Shown here in pieces: positions 45,060 through 57,184 of a DNA stretch of 64,000 bases. Under the pieces are notes generated by a model. The model had not been told where the DNA came from. It made no database searches and saw nothing but the letters and a program-made list of their open reading frames with translations. How positions within the stretch are numbered: the first letter of the stretch is position 1; each line of letters starts with the position of its first letter. The translations under genes were made by a program, and so were the position numbers. Origin of the DNA: Sclerodactyla briareus (taxonomy: Eukaryota; Echinodermata; Holothuroidea; Dendrochirotida; Sclerodactylidae); contig JAODTK010000112.1 of the NCBI GenBank assembly GCA_026419785.1, positions 124,001 through 188,000 of the forward strand. The letters are read 5' to 3'.

Positions 45060-46990
45060 ACCCATTGCACCTAGCAATAGGCTTACAGAGCGAGTTAGAG
45101 ACTCCACAACTCGGCCTCTGTGGTGTGGTGCCCGGCTGACAAGGCAGATGACGGGGGATTCTGATGTGAGAGCCCGTGGGGGCTGGGTATTTTGAGAATT
45201 TGTACAAAGATGAGACCCCGAGCTTCGGAATTTGCGACACTAGTGGCCGAACCGCGTGTAGATTGTGATGTGCCTCTCGAGGAAACTCGAATGGCATTGG
45301 AGCAGTTGAAGGGCGGGAATGCTCCCACGGTCCGTGGCATATATCCAGAGATGCTCTGGGCTTTTGGCCAGGCTGCCCTCGAGTCGTTGGCATGGCTCTA
45401 CTTCTCATCTCAACTGACTGGACTTATTGTTCCAATATGGAAAGGGAAGGGTAGTACCCTGGACTGCAATAACTATAGAGGGGTTACACTCCTCTAACAT
45501 TGACAGAGTCTTTGCTGGGTTTATCCTGAACGGGATCCGTCGTCAGCTGCTTGCGCACAAGGTCCTGCCAGCGTCGGGTTTCACTCCCAAGAGGGTCCAC
45601 TGTGGATCTCATCTTGGCTCCTTATTTGAGGTTGTATTGTGGCCTATGTCATTTCCGCAAAGCCTTCGACTCTGTGTGTAGGGTGGCTCTCTGGATAATT
45701 CTTGAGCAGCCGGTGTGTCATCCCGTCCTGTACACCTGATATACTCTCTGTAATATGGGAGAGAAGCGAGGAAGGGCAAAAGAGAGTGTGTGAAGTTGAC
45801 GTGTTGATGGCGGAGTTCTGGCCTTTTCCCTGTTGCACGGGTGTGAGGACAGGGGTGTACACTGGCTCCAGCACTTTCCAACACGTGTATGACTGGATTT
45901 CGTGGATAGTACCGACTGCGGTGTCTCATTCGCTGGACTTCGCGGATGCTGCTGCATTACTCGCCGAGTTTGTGGTTTCTTTGGTTGATGTCCTTGGACA
46001 CTTAGGCTGGGATTCCATAGATGTGTATGCGGGATCGGTACGCATGTGAAAAATCGCTAATTCACGTGAACTGAGCGGGGGCAAGTGTCTGATTAGTTTT
46101 TTGCAAAGATAGATATTGGTTCCACAGAGGCAGAAAAATATGAATGAAGGCAAACCAACACTGATTATGCGAAATGAGCACATGTACCAATACGTATACG
46201 GATGCGCATCACTGTGAATGAATTATATAGAATATCTTCCTTAAAACAGCCAAGCAACGACAATTTGCATGGGATGCTGCCTTTAATGGTCTTTTTCCTT
46301 TTCGAACTAACTGAAGCACGGAGGGGGGGAAGTTTTTCCCTCTTCTGAACAGACGTTTCGTTTTTTAATATTTTGTTTTTTCTTCATTCTCAAATCCCGC
46401 CGCCCGGACATGGGCATACTCATTATATGGAATCCCAGCCTTATTCGGGAGGCAAATCCGTTGGGGCTTCAGGTGTTATGGGACCAGACTAAGATCCATC
46501 TCTTGGTGGACTTTAGGACATTGCTCTAGGTCTGTTCCAGGGGTTTGGGCGAGAACGGTGGAAGTCACAAAGTCATCGGTAGTGTCATTGGTGACTCGGG
46601 CCCGACGTCAGTAGACGCCTTGGAATGGCATATGGAGTCATGTAATCACTGGATAGTGATCTGAACAAACAAAAAACCGAACTCCGTTTTTGGCACTATT
46701 GTGCTTCCAGTGCTTGCTATATTCTTGTGAAGCTTGGAAGCTCACTGTTGGGCTGAGACGGCGATTATATTCTTCTTTCACTACCTCACTTCGCCGCATC
46801 CTCGGTTACCGCTGCCAGGATCACGTATCCAATGCCAGGTTTTTCGGGGAGGCGGGGATGGTGATTCGCGATCTCCAACTATGCTTCTTTGGGCAGATGG
46901 AGCGCATTCCCGGCGGACGATTCCGCCCACCGTGTCAAACGTGCACCTTATCGAAGGCTTTCACCAGGAAAATACTAGAATACAAAAACT
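45060..46990 (+). mobile_element. RTE/I-like LINE, decayed copy 2
   Basis: Same family as 36.26-37.87 kb. Plus-strand blocks are ETRMALEQLKGGNAPTVRGI, PEMLWAFGQAALESLAWLYF, IVPIWKGKGSTLDCNNYRGV, an ISAKPSTLC or FRKAFDSV palm piece, TGVRTGVYTGSSTFQHVYDW, HSLDFADAAALLAEFV (the RT catalytic region), ETWKL-like SCEAWKLTVGLRRRL and SLRRILGYRCQDHVSNARFF. About 0.4 kb of foreign sequence (46.05-46.44) separates the catalytic block from the C-terminal block, which shifts the offset to copy 1 from about 8.5 to about 9.1 kb. This copy is better preserved than copy 1 but inactive. Confidence 0.8.
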
Positions 46991-47289
46991 GGCGCAATTC
47001 ATAATGCATTATTGTCAAGGAAGTCAAGGAAGTTGCGACATTTTACCTAAATTTCGCATAACGGAATATGCGTTATTCCCCCATCAGAATACTTTAGTAC
47101 AACAGAATATGTTCATTGTAATATATTGCGACCATACAGAAATAATGTCTCACTGCAGCCGGGCTTTCAAACCAAGTTCCCAATAACAGCGGAGTAACCG
47201 CGGTTCAGTCTCCTCATCTAAAATCATGTCTCTCATGAAGAGGCATATACAATTGATTCACAAATCCCTTTCCCCTAACCCAACGTATT

Positions 47290-47690
47290 ATACTAGTCAT
47301 ATAATACAACCTATTCCCGCCAAACCTTCACTCCAATTGTTACTTGATCGTGAATAGTAAAACATGCAGTAGAGAAAGCCCCAATCGAACCATATTCCAT
47401 ATAACCTCTATCATCCACGGAGTAAAATTGTACGATAATTGTAATCCATTATGACGTATTAAATTTCCTGCGCGGATACACTCATCTCAGTTCCTTTTGT
47501 CTAATTATATGAGGATCATGGACGCCATAATATAGACGAGACGCCGCCTCAATCGTTACAATCGCACTAGTTACGTTGATACTGGCGAGACAGTGTTTTC
47601 AATCGAATCAGGTTTGTCAGATTGTGCTTGCTGTTCATATATCTTCAAGCCAATGCTGACTGGAAAACATTTTTTAAACAGCGCACTCTT
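47290..47690 (+). repeat. Local repeat block 2, modules B-C
   Basis: CGCCAAACCTTCACTCCAAT, AATCGAACCATATTCCATAT, TTTCCTGCGCGGATACACTC and TCAATCGAATCAGGTTTGTC align with 38424-38720 and, for the first part, 35945-36050. It lies immediately downstream of the second LINE copy, as module C does for the first copy. Confidence 0.65.
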
Positions 47691-47693
47691 ATG

Positions 47694-49095
47694 TGGTAAG
47701 TGAGTATATAAGTAAGTAGTAAGTAAGTAAGTAAGTAGTAAGTAAGTAAGTAAGTAAGTAAGTCAGTAAGTAAGTAAGTAAGTAAGTAAGTAATGTAAGT
47801 AAGTAAGTAGTAAGTAAGTAAGTAAGTAAGTAATGTAAGTAAGTAATTAAGTCAGTGAGAATTAAATAAAAATGTTAATTTTTAAATAAAAATTATTTGT
47901 GAAAATATTTGTTTATCAGTAAAAAATATATAGGTATAAGAATATGTTTCAGAGGATATACAGATAAAAACTAATGAATAATGAGTTAAACAATAAGACA
48001 AGACATATAAAAGACTATTGCCACAACCCAGCGACTTAGGTTGTCGTTGAAAGAGTTTGATCGCACGGGGAGTGAAGGAGTAACGATAGCGATTAGTTCT
48101 CGTATACGGCTGCCTCAGTCTGCTACTGCCTCTGTTGATTGCACTGTCATGGTGAGAACAATGAAGGTGGCTACAGTCATTCCAAACTGAGTCTAGCTTG
48201 GTTTGAAGCAGTGACTGGTACATCGCGTCCACCGTAATGCGTTGACCTCCATAACTCGCCCAGCTTTTCTAATTATGTGATCGATGCGATCCTTGTGACG
48301 CAACATATAAGACAGTATCTCCCAACTACGCAAATAGTAGCCATACAGAACATTTGCATTATACCGTTCATCGTACGTTGGAATTTGCCAACTCCCTGGG
48401 ACAATATACCTGGTATTTGCCCTCTTGACCAGGGCGTCCACGTGTCCACTCCATGTTAAACTGTTGTTTGAGGTGAATGCCCAGATACTTGTAGGAGTGA
48501 ACCCTTTCAACGACGTCACCCTTGACCTATGGACTGTTGCAGGAGGTTCAACCCATTACGACGGGAGTCGATGATCATTTTATTCGTCTCAGAAATGTTC
48601 AATTGCAGGAAGTTACTGTCACAATAGTCAACGAATGGCTGAAGCTGGCAGAGATATGCCCCGTCATCATTACCATGGATTAGCGCAACCATGGCGGGAT
48701 CACATCAAACTCGATTATGGGGGGACATCTTTCCTGGGAATCTGCAAGTCAGGGGAAGTTTACAGAGTGTAAGAAAAGGGACTAGAAAACTGTTGCCTTG
48801 CGGCTCTCAGGTGTTGGAGGTAATAATATCGGACCGACAGATGGAATCGATTTTAACGGACTGTGTACTATTTGTGAGGTACTTCATAATCTAGTGAATA
48901 AAGCCATGTGGAATGCCCATGTTGATTAGTTTGAGCAGATTGGAGGTGAATAGTGTGGAACTAGAAGAGGAGTCAGAGAACACTACGCGTGCAGAATTAC
49001 CATTATACTATAAATGTTGATACATTTGGAGCACCATGGTCGATGAAGTCTTGATTATTCAGAATACGATGCATTTGGAATGTTCTAGAATAGCC
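47694..49095 (-). mobile_element. Rex1/Babar-type LINE with (TTAC)n tail
   Basis: On the minus strand: an FNTIH-like palm block, a YLTNSTQSVKIDSICRSDII segment, a GAPQGT-like box (in the QGNSFLVPFLTL region), DDGAYLCQLQPFVDYCDSNF, LQLNISETNKMIIDSRR, a SYKYLGI-like block, NNSLTWSGHVDALVKRANTR, HKDRIDHIIRKAGRVMEVNA and TNRYRYSFTPRAIKLF. The motif order and spelling match Rex1/Babar LINEs. The last 700 bases need only a few frame changes to read through, so it is one of the younger insertions here. It ends in about 160 bp of (TTAC)n (47697-47858). The 5' part is truncated near 49.1 kb. Confidence 0.85.
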
Positions 49096-52000
49096 TTTTT
49101 TACAAGGGATTTCGAGGTAGGGAAAAGTGAGTATTTATCATATTTATATTTATCATATTAAACAATTTAAACGGTACAATTTTTTCCCCTTATAATTACC
49201 ATCTCGTGGTACCGAAGGAGTACGCCATACCTCGTTCTCACCCTTGGGAATGTAATGACTAGGTATTACTGGTTTTGCACACCCGAGTGTCTCATGTCCA
49301 TGGGTTATTTCGCCAGATGTAAAGGCAAGGCGAATGCCGGCGCAGTGGTATTTACAAATTTCCTTGAAGTAACGATCAAAAACGATTCGAAATTCTATAT
49401 TTTGCACGGATGGACCTCTAACTGGGGCTGATTGACTCCAAAAAGTTGTGAAAAAACACTAAAACAAAATCCTGGGCATAAATGTGCTAATAAAACGAAC
49501 TCACAGTGTGTTTTTTGACGTTTTTCCTGCCGTACAAAGGAATCTTTTCTACACAACCGCCCGTAGGCCGTGCCGAAGTTCTGAATTCGCTTGTTGTATG
49601 ACCCCCCCAAAAGGCTCGATAATTTTGGGAATATGTGAATGTTTGTAGTTTTTTAGGAAGTCATCACGTTCACAAGCCCAACTCTAGTACAGGAATGAGT
49701 TTTTAGGGTTTAAACTTTCGTTATTTCCGAAAATTCCTGATATTTCCTCCGAACACTTCCAACAAATCATGGGCGATTATGAGGTCACTGAATTATTAAC
49801 CAATCACGAGCCGATTAACCTCGCAACACTCATGAAAGATGGGACCTCCAGTGACAAGATACTCATGTATTGCAGTGTGTAATGTGCATTCTAAATGATG
49901 GCTTTCACAAAGAGTGTTACACCAGGTTCACAGATATCAAAGAATGCAACGGGCAATGATCAGAATCGGGAAGACAAGCGGAGCCCTTGTGAACCTGGTG
50001 AATACCGACGAGTATGAAATCACTATTTCTAACTATCTGTATCTGTCAGCTGTGTCGTGGTACATTGATTAACGCGAAGGAACAGAACTTTTCTCGCGTG
50101 TTCGAACTCACCTTTCGGTAGAGGGAACTGTTTCCGATTTTGTTCTGGACTATTTCTAAGGAATGATTTAACACGTTTGCAAAAGTTTTCAGAGGTGTTT
50201 TGGTACCTCACATTTTCTGGTGTGGAATTCGCTCCAATCTATCCATAGGGCAGCCTGCCCCACTACCGACATTGATATTGATTAAACGTTTTTAAACACT
50301 AACCAAATGTTTTTTTAAACCGTACGGGACCGCTTTGGGTAGCCGAAGGCGCCCCACTTGGTCTTTCGCGTGAGGGTGTTAGGGTGGGGGGGGGGGGGGG
50401 AAGAGTCGTGAGATGGCAGGTTGCGACCCCCAACTTTGGGAAATCCCCCCATTGTTTAACATCATTTTTTTCCCACACTTAGTTTTTACCTCTTACACTG
50501 CTATAAGCGTAGCGGCCCTCCCATTGCTCTTGAGCCCCCGATTTCAGATGCCCGCGTGTGCCCACCTGAATGTTCAGGTGTGCCTCGCCCTCGCTCCCGT
50601 TTCCCGTCCATGCATGCTCCCCCAACATTTTAATCCACACTCTGCAACCGGCATTATATTCTCATCAATAACTGTTCTTGTTTGTACTGAACCTGAACAA
50701 TGTTGTTTGCTTACATGTGATGTGACATGTGACAATGCCCCATGAACATTTGCCGGCATGTGCAGGGACGTCGGAGAGCCTGTCCCAGGTAGAAGCATAT
50801 TATTTTGAAGGGGATATACTTAGTGGTGTGACACCGTCTTGTGGAGCGCCGCAAATGTTGTTGCGAAGCGATTTTTGAATAACTAACATCTGGCTCTCAA
50901 TTAATGGGAAAAGGTCTTTCCCAGCTGCTGAAACGGAGGTAAATAACTATCTGTTTAGGAGCATTCAGCAAAATTTTGAACCCCTGCAGACTTCTGAAGA
51001 ACCGCTAATCTGCCCGGTACGACTTTGTGCAGTGGTCCTTTCCGCCTGGGCTCCACAACAATGTGGTACAGGTCTGGGCCCCGAAATTTTCCCCTGGTCC
51101 CGCCTCTCGCGGCCCTGGCATGTCCATTCCCAGTTCATGAAAACTGAAACTGAACCATTTATTGGCCATTACCTGGCTGTTCTGACATACTTGCTGTTAT
51201 TATTTCACTGAGATACGTACTGCATTAGGTCGAATCTTACCGAGGGTACAACTCCGCGTACAAATTAGCATGTGTCCGTACGCTATTGCCATCTGCAAAA
51301 AAAAAAAAAAAAACACTTAGAGACTACTGGCATTTAACAAATAAAAGCCCCCCCCCCCCCCTTTGTTAGCCGCAATCTTGTATGCGTGGGTACTCACGCG
51401 ACCAGCTTCCGCTCCTTGTTGTGGAGGGACCAAATACACGATAGTTACAAATTTACATATAGCCGTGGCCACCCAAAGTACTACCTGCCATCGATGTTGT
51501 ATTAGCAAATTCGCCGCATTAAACTGGCTTCGGCTTTAGTCCATCCATGATTGAATTGATGCCCTGAAGTCCTCACACTTGAAACATGGGGCTGCAAACC
51601 GATTGAATTTTTTTACAACTGTCCTAGTCTATATACTAATGATGGGGGGGGGGGGGAGGGCACCGGCCCAGGTAGTGTTTGTAGTCCCCCATATCACTCT
51701 CTCAGAGGGGTAAAAATTATTCGTTCAATATCACTGCCGCATGTTTTCCTCACAAAGGGGCGTTCGCTCATCCGCAAAGGGGAAAGAGCCGCTTGTTAGA
51801 TGATCGACATTGCGGCAGCTAACCTAAAAACAAGGCTGCGAGGGAACACGAGGACCTACGACTGCTAGTTAAAAATTGAAGCCTTATTTTCATTGGGCGT
51901 CCCGAGGTAGTTTGTGTAAGTGGGTCAAGAGAATATCTATCGGCGCCCCCCCCCCTTTAGATTTTCCTTGATATCAACTGACTACGGAATAAGTTGTGTG

Positions 52001-52715
52001 AAGGGGTTTTTTTTATGACGCCTACAGAAATTGCTAATTACTCTTTCATTCCATATTCTCATCTCCGCGTTTTAAAACCTTTTATATCTCTCTCCGTTTT
52101 TGGGGAGAATAATAGTATCGTGTTTTTATCTTCATTTGGCACCAACTGAGCTTGTGAAGCCATGTTTCTTCAAGTCCAGGCTTGCCCTCAAGACTTTGTC
52201 CAATCCAGCGGTCCATGTTCAACTCACTAGAATTTTCACGTTCAATACTTATGAATGGCCAAGTTGTTAATTCGAAATCCTGGAACATTGTTGACCGAAG
52301 GACATTTTAATACGCTTTAGTTTTGTGGAATGACCGCAGCTGGCCTGATGCTGCATTAACGCCTCACTCTTGCAAGTACATGGCACACCACCCTTTGGCA
52401 AATTTGGGCACACATTGTCCCCATAAAACGCATAAAAATTGAATAGTTCCATTTGTGTCTCCGGTGTTTTATGTCCACTTCATGTCCCATCTTGTCCCTC
52501 AGGAGCAGCTTCTGCAGTCCACAATTTTTTCATGACAAAGTTTTCGGCTTCATTCATCGAAATCCCCGCTGTAAATTTGTGCAACTGTTTTTCACACTAC
52601 CATAGCTGAGTTCATCAATTCCAAGGTTAGGTTCAAATCGCTCTTTTATAATCCAACGCCACAATCAAGTAAAAATATAATTTAGAGTTGGGTCTTTTGG
52701 AACAAGGGGCGTTGT
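49096..52715. other. Long unrecognised spacer
   Basis: About 3.6 kb without recognisable coding, LINE or SINE motifs. It contains G13-14/C14 runs (50388-50400, 51348-51361, 51644-51656) and an A15-16 run near 51299-51313. A 110-codon frame at 50413-50745 starts beside a G-run and has no motif. Confidence 0.5.
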
Positions 52716-52717
52716 TC

Positions 52718-53145
52718 CAGTGGCGTCATATTTCAAATAATTGTATTTGTACTTGTGAAAAATCATGCGGGCGCGCTGACCACTGACGCCATTGATATAC
52801 CTCAAATAATATGCCCCCGAGGGTGGGCTGTAGACTGTAACTGCTTGGCAATAATTGTGACTTACGCGTACCTGACTGTATCGTACCACAGGTTTTCAGC
52901 CTTCCCGGGGAGCGTAGCTGAAGTAACTGAAAGGTTTGGGGTATAGTGAATTGATGTGCTTTTTTCCGTGGGACCAAAATCTCTTCTGGGTGTAACTTTT
53001 CAATTTAGTTTTGTTTGTTGTTTTTTTAAAAGAAACATCCTTGTGCCGGGCCGGGGGGCCTACCTTCGTTTTTGCGCCCTTATAGATTCTGCAGAGGGGC
53101 GGCTGCCCCTCCCTGACCCCCACCTTCCCCCTTGTGACGCCACTG
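52718..53145. mobile_element. Short non-autonomous DNA transposon (hAT-like MITE)
   Basis: The left end CAGTGGCGTCA (52718-52728) and right end TGACGCCACTG (53135-53145) are perfect 11-bp inverted repeats 428 bp apart. The right subterminal region is C/G-rich (GGGGCGGCTGCCCCTCCCTG then CCCCCACCTTCCCCCTTG), a make-up common in hAT-like non-autonomous elements whose ends start CAGNGGCG. There is no transposase frame. An 8-bp target duplication is not obvious (CGTTGTTC on the left, CTTAGGTT on the right), so either the site has decayed or the family differs. The call rests on the ends. Confidence 0.6.
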
Positions 53146-53600
53146 CTTAGGTTGGATGGACATGAGTGTCACGGGCGTACTTGTTCCTCGGGCAGAATCC
53201 GGTCAGGCGTGATTGTCAAGTTAATGACTTTTTAAGTATGGTATCCTGAAATGTTGTATATTAACCAATTCCCGTCTACCAAACCCCTGCCCTCACCCAT
53301 TATCCATCCCTTTATATTTCAGTTACCCCTTTCCTTATAGCAATAAATGACCTAGCTATAGGTCATTTTTTATTCTTCTAGGGCTTCACTGCCAGATAAT
53401 GATTTCGCTCATCGTACAAACTTGTACTCGTATCGCAATTGCCTACCACCCCCTCCCCGGTCCTGTGTTTTCAATCTAAGGCCCTACTTACCCATCCTCG
53501 TCTGGTAGAACTGTTTTTGTATATGATTTCGAATTGTATATGAGTTTGTGTGTCAAAGGTTCGAATTTTCGCGTATCACACAAATAAACTGCACATGTTT
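53146..53600. other. Unrecognised spacer
   Basis: C-rich, non-coding. Nothing recognised. Confidence 0.4.
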
Positions 53601-53790
53601 AAATTTTTACCCGTCGAACCCCCATTATAAGAGAGCCCTATTCAACGCCCCCCTGCGCTCAGTACCCGGAGTTGTTGCTTGGTGAACTTTAGTATGTTGT
53701 TCCTGACATTATTAGCTTTCATTCATACCAAACTTGTTGAGCCCCTTTAGGGGTCAAACAACCTACATTTTTGGAGCATTCAAGCCTTCG
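53600..53790. repeat. Probable dispersed non-coding repeat
   Basis: Phrases such as GTTGTTGCTTGGTGAACTTT, TTCATACCAAACTTGTTGAG and TTTAGGGGTCAAACAACC resemble the AGGTCA-type dispersed repeats elsewhere in the window. No second copy is visible here, so this is an inference from style. Confidence 0.3.
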
Positions 53791-55296
53791 CCCACCGCCT
53801 ACCGACAATTGTACAGATCTGAATAGTGCACTATCGTCACTCTGCTACAAAATAAAGCAATGGACCTGTGTGGCCTCGATGTTGAAGATTTAAAAATTAT
53901 GTTAAAGATTACGACGGGAGACGGCAGCATGCGAATAGCCTACCCCTCGTACATAGCAAGTACTTTGTTCAAGGGTACTTGACTAGCTAGTGGACTCACA
54001 AATCGACGAAGTAGTCAAATGGGCTCCACGGAATGTAAAAGAAAGGAGAAGAAAAGAGTTGGGACGAGCATGACAAGTGTCACACGTCGTTTGTAGCACA
54101 AGTTTGGAGCAGAGAACAACAAGATTGTTGAGAGAATGAATTTTTCAGTTCAAATTGTAGTTCAATTTATAAAGCATAGAGATTACAAAAAGTGCGGATA
54201 GTCAACGCTCTCCTTCACCAGTTAAACTCGAATATCCTATTACCGCGTTAACATGTTCAGCTCAGTTGTTTTCGACTGATTCTTCAAATGTTGCTGTTGC
54301 TCGCTAGCACGACCGGGTCACCTCTCATATTTAATCTAACTAGACCTACTGTGCTATATGGTATTCAGGTTGGGTCGGTATTTCATCCTTCGTTTCGCTT
54401 ACCTTGTTAGAAAGATGGCACAAATAGTTGCTGTCTTGGTAGATGTAACAGCATGAATTAACATGATCGAATCTAGCAAATTAAGACGGAATTGGAAACG
54501 GAAATTAGAACTAGATGAGTAAGCTTATTGGAGACGACATCGGTTGTAGGTGAACAGGTTAATGACCTGTGGTACCATGTTTATGACGGTATCGATCATT
54601 CTATGTATGTAAGATATTGGTTAATCCCGTGCCCATCTTTGCTGACAGGAATGTAAATCTGCATGAGGATTCGATTCCTCACCATATACTGTTTGGTTGA
54701 CATTTTGTATATTATGACGATCCTCATCCAATCAGTACCGATATATCGTATCGTTATTGGATCACACTGAGGCATTTTTCTGTTGTGACGTCATGCAGGA
54801 GACACCATGGCTTGTTCGGCACCTGCCTACAAGGGACGATATGCATCATTATACTAAACTCCCAGCACCCCACAGGTCATCGACGTGGTTGAAGCAACAT
54901 TTTATGAACATTCAATTCGAAGAAATTTGGCATTATCCTGGAAAAACCCCACTTGTTTACTGCATCATAGCGGGGATTGAAGGGAAGACAAGACCTCGAC
55001 CATCGCAATTGCGAGCACAGCTACCTGGAGACTACAATACTGTTTCTATTTGCTGGACGCTCTGTACAAGGGATTGAAACAGGTGCAAACGAGTGGTAGG
55101 CAACTTGCAAGTTGCAGAAAATGCACAGCTTGGCGAAGCGTGCACTATTCAGGTCTTGAATAGGTTTTAATTTCCGGCTGCTCATCAGTATCCATTATGA
55201 TGGAACATACTCTACTCTTTTAAGTTTAGCCATCTCTTGCCCCAACTTGATTGTGATGATCGTTAGAACACCATATTCCATGTGATCAATTATGAA
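53791..55296. other. Unrecognised spacer
   Basis: A 106-codon frame at 54757-55077 is protein-like in composition but has no recognised domain or splice context. Confidence 0.4.
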
Positions 55297-55435
55297 TACT
55301 ATTGCTGAGTGGTTACGCACAGTGGTGAGGGTCGGCATACCGCCCAAGTGATTCGGGTTCGATCACGGTCGGATCATACTAAAGATTTGAAAAATGGTAC
55401 CTTCGCCTTGAATAGGTTCAATCGCCGTGTATATC
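55297..55435 (+). mobile_element. tRNA-derived SINE head, degraded
   Basis: GCTGAGTGGTTACGCAC (A-box-like) is followed 35 bases later by GGGTTCGATCACGG (B-box-like), then a CGGATCATACTAAAGATTTG and AAAAATGGTACCTTCGCC body. The spacing is right for a tRNA with a long variable arm (Leu/Ser type), but the acceptor stem does not pair. A SINE-like body follows, so it is a SINE fragment and not a tRNA gene. It is a different family from the 37.9-kb SINE. Confidence 0.6.
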
Positions 55436-55494
55436 ATAAGTGTATAATTTCAGGTTCAGAAAGATAGGTCCGGGAGATATTACGATTATGCACA

Positions 55495-55692
55495 CACAAC
55501 GCACACACGCATACACGCACAAAAGCACAAAAGCACACAACACACACACACACACACACACACACAACACACCACACACACACACACCACACACACACAC
55601 ACACCACACACACACACACACACACCACACACACACACACCACACACACACACACACGCACACACACACACATACGCGCGCACACACACTTA
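55495..55692. repeat. (CA)n compound microsatellite with CCA interruptions
   Basis: CA units broken at irregular intervals by ACCACAC, with CG-containing variants at both edges. The open frames of up to 109 codons here are repeat artefacts. Confidence 0.95.
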
Positions 55693-56309
55693 CACAAACC
55701 AACAAGTGTTGGTTGTGAACCATAGAATGCATGTGTGAAAGATGCATTGCACTGATTCAATCAAATATTCAAAGGTGATTTTTCTGACACATTGGTATCC
55801 TTGTCTTACCCAGTGTCTTTAAGTTCAGTGCAAACCAGTACAGTGCCTCATAGTAATCATAGGCGGTGCAACCTAAAAATTTATGTAATTGCGAGATATG
55901 CATGGTCAACTCAAATAACATTTGGGTCAATTTGATGTAGAATTGGGCCAGATTGAAACCAAATCATATTTGGGGTTCGAAATGTGACTCAGATTTGGGT
56001 TAAGTGTTACCTCATTCGGGTCAACGTTCGGTTCACACCTGGCCCGATACGGGGTAAATTTGCCTCGAATGTTTTTTTAGGATGTAGGTGGTCGGGTAAT
56101 ATTTACTGACATATCAGCCTCCAGCATACAATTCAGCCTTTGATTTGTAGCAATGTTTTTAATTCCGACGTATTAATGTATATTCCTGGTTTCTTAAATT
56201 TTACCTTATCACTTCGGAATTGAACAGGTCGTTTCTCCTCCCAATAATTGAACAAATAAACCAGTCGGCAAACAATTATGATGATAATCAATAGCGTTCT
56301 AAAGCGCAA
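55693..56309. other. Unrecognised spacer
   Basis: No feature supported. Confidence 0.4.
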
Positions 56310-56430
56310 GCGTTCAATACTGGTCGATCACGCGACTGAACTTTGCCGACAATGCTAACATCCCGTTCATGAATTATGTTCGGAAGGTGGAATATGCCGA
56401 AGAAAATAATCACTTAACAATAATGAAATA
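56310..56430 (+). repeat. Extra copy of the start of repeat block 1
   Basis: TCGATCACGCGACTGAACTT, TGCCGACAATGCTAACATCC and ATTATGTTCGGAAGGTGGAA match 34690-34790 (CCACTGAATTTCGCCGACAATACC..., ATAATGTTTGAAAATGGAA) in order. It shows that the module family also exists outside the two blocks. Confidence 0.6.
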
Positions 56431-56979
56431 AACTTGGCCAGCATTCCGTCTAGAAATAATTTTTCCGTTTCCGTTTCCACTCTGGACTAACTAGACAAGC
56501 CATCTGGGTCAGCGTTCTACTTGTATATATATAATAGGGTTGGACGACACAGAAAGAGAAAGAGAATAGGGTGGCGAAGGGTTAATAACAACGAAAAAGG
56601 TTATCAATCGAATTCCTATAATGTATTGATTTGATGTAGTTTACTCAACGTGGTAGGATGTGAGAGGTAAGTGGTATCTTCAAATAATCATATATTCTAT
56701 CTGTTGATCTGCTGCATTCTTCTAGGTACGACAACATTATTCCTTTCATGCAACTCGTGTGCCTGTGTGTGCCTGTTATTAAACAGGAATAAATGTATTA
56801 TTGATTTGTTGGGTGCAATATTATACTGCGATGAGAACGTATTCATTCAGGTTTTTCTCTCATTCGTTGTGAACGAGTGTCATAAACAGTCAAGACTTTA
56901 AAGTCGTAAGCGTTTATTCTAGTGTTAATTCATACTTGATATTAATTCCGGAATGTGATTGGTCGATTCAGGTCAGCGA

Positions 56980-57007
56980 CCGTGCATAAACCGGTGTTTA
57001 TGCACGG
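56980..57007. repeat. 12-bp perfect hairpin with adjacent half-repeat
   Basis: CCGTGCATAAAC and GTTTATGCACGG are perfect reverse complements around a CGGT loop. CGTTTATGCACG repeats immediately after, and a GCACGGTC follows 20 bases later, pairing with GACCGTGC. This multi-arm structure just before the poly(A) run may be the end of a foldback-type element. Confidence 0.7.
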
Positions 57008-57074
57008 CGTTTATGCACGCAAATCGGCACGGTCGATTTACTGGTGTATGAAGTTGATTGTTGTAGGTGTGCAC

Positions 57075-57075
<1 letters not shown>

Positions 57076-57119
<44 letters not shown>
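57076..57119 (+). repeat. A44 run
   Basis: An uninterrupted run of 44 A. No retrocopy-like coding sequence was found upstream, so it is not clearly a retrotransposon tail. Confidence 0.9.
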
Positions 57120-57120
<1 letters not shown>

Positions 57121-57184
57121 GCGCTACTAACGTATTAGCTATGGTGAAGGGATCTCTTGTACAGTAGATTTTATTGTCAGTGCA

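Noticed and set aside
54757-55077. 106-codon plus-strand gene
   Set aside because: The composition looks plausible but no domain, splice or promoter support is visible; frames of this length are expected by chance in 64 kb.
55300-55375. tRNA gene (Leu/Ser-like A and B boxes)
   Set aside because: The acceptor stem does not pair and a SINE-like body follows, so it is a degraded SINE head.
57076-57119. A44 run as the tail of a processed retrocopy
   Set aside because: No coding or transcript-like sequence was recognised upstream; the preceding DNA is a hairpin structure.
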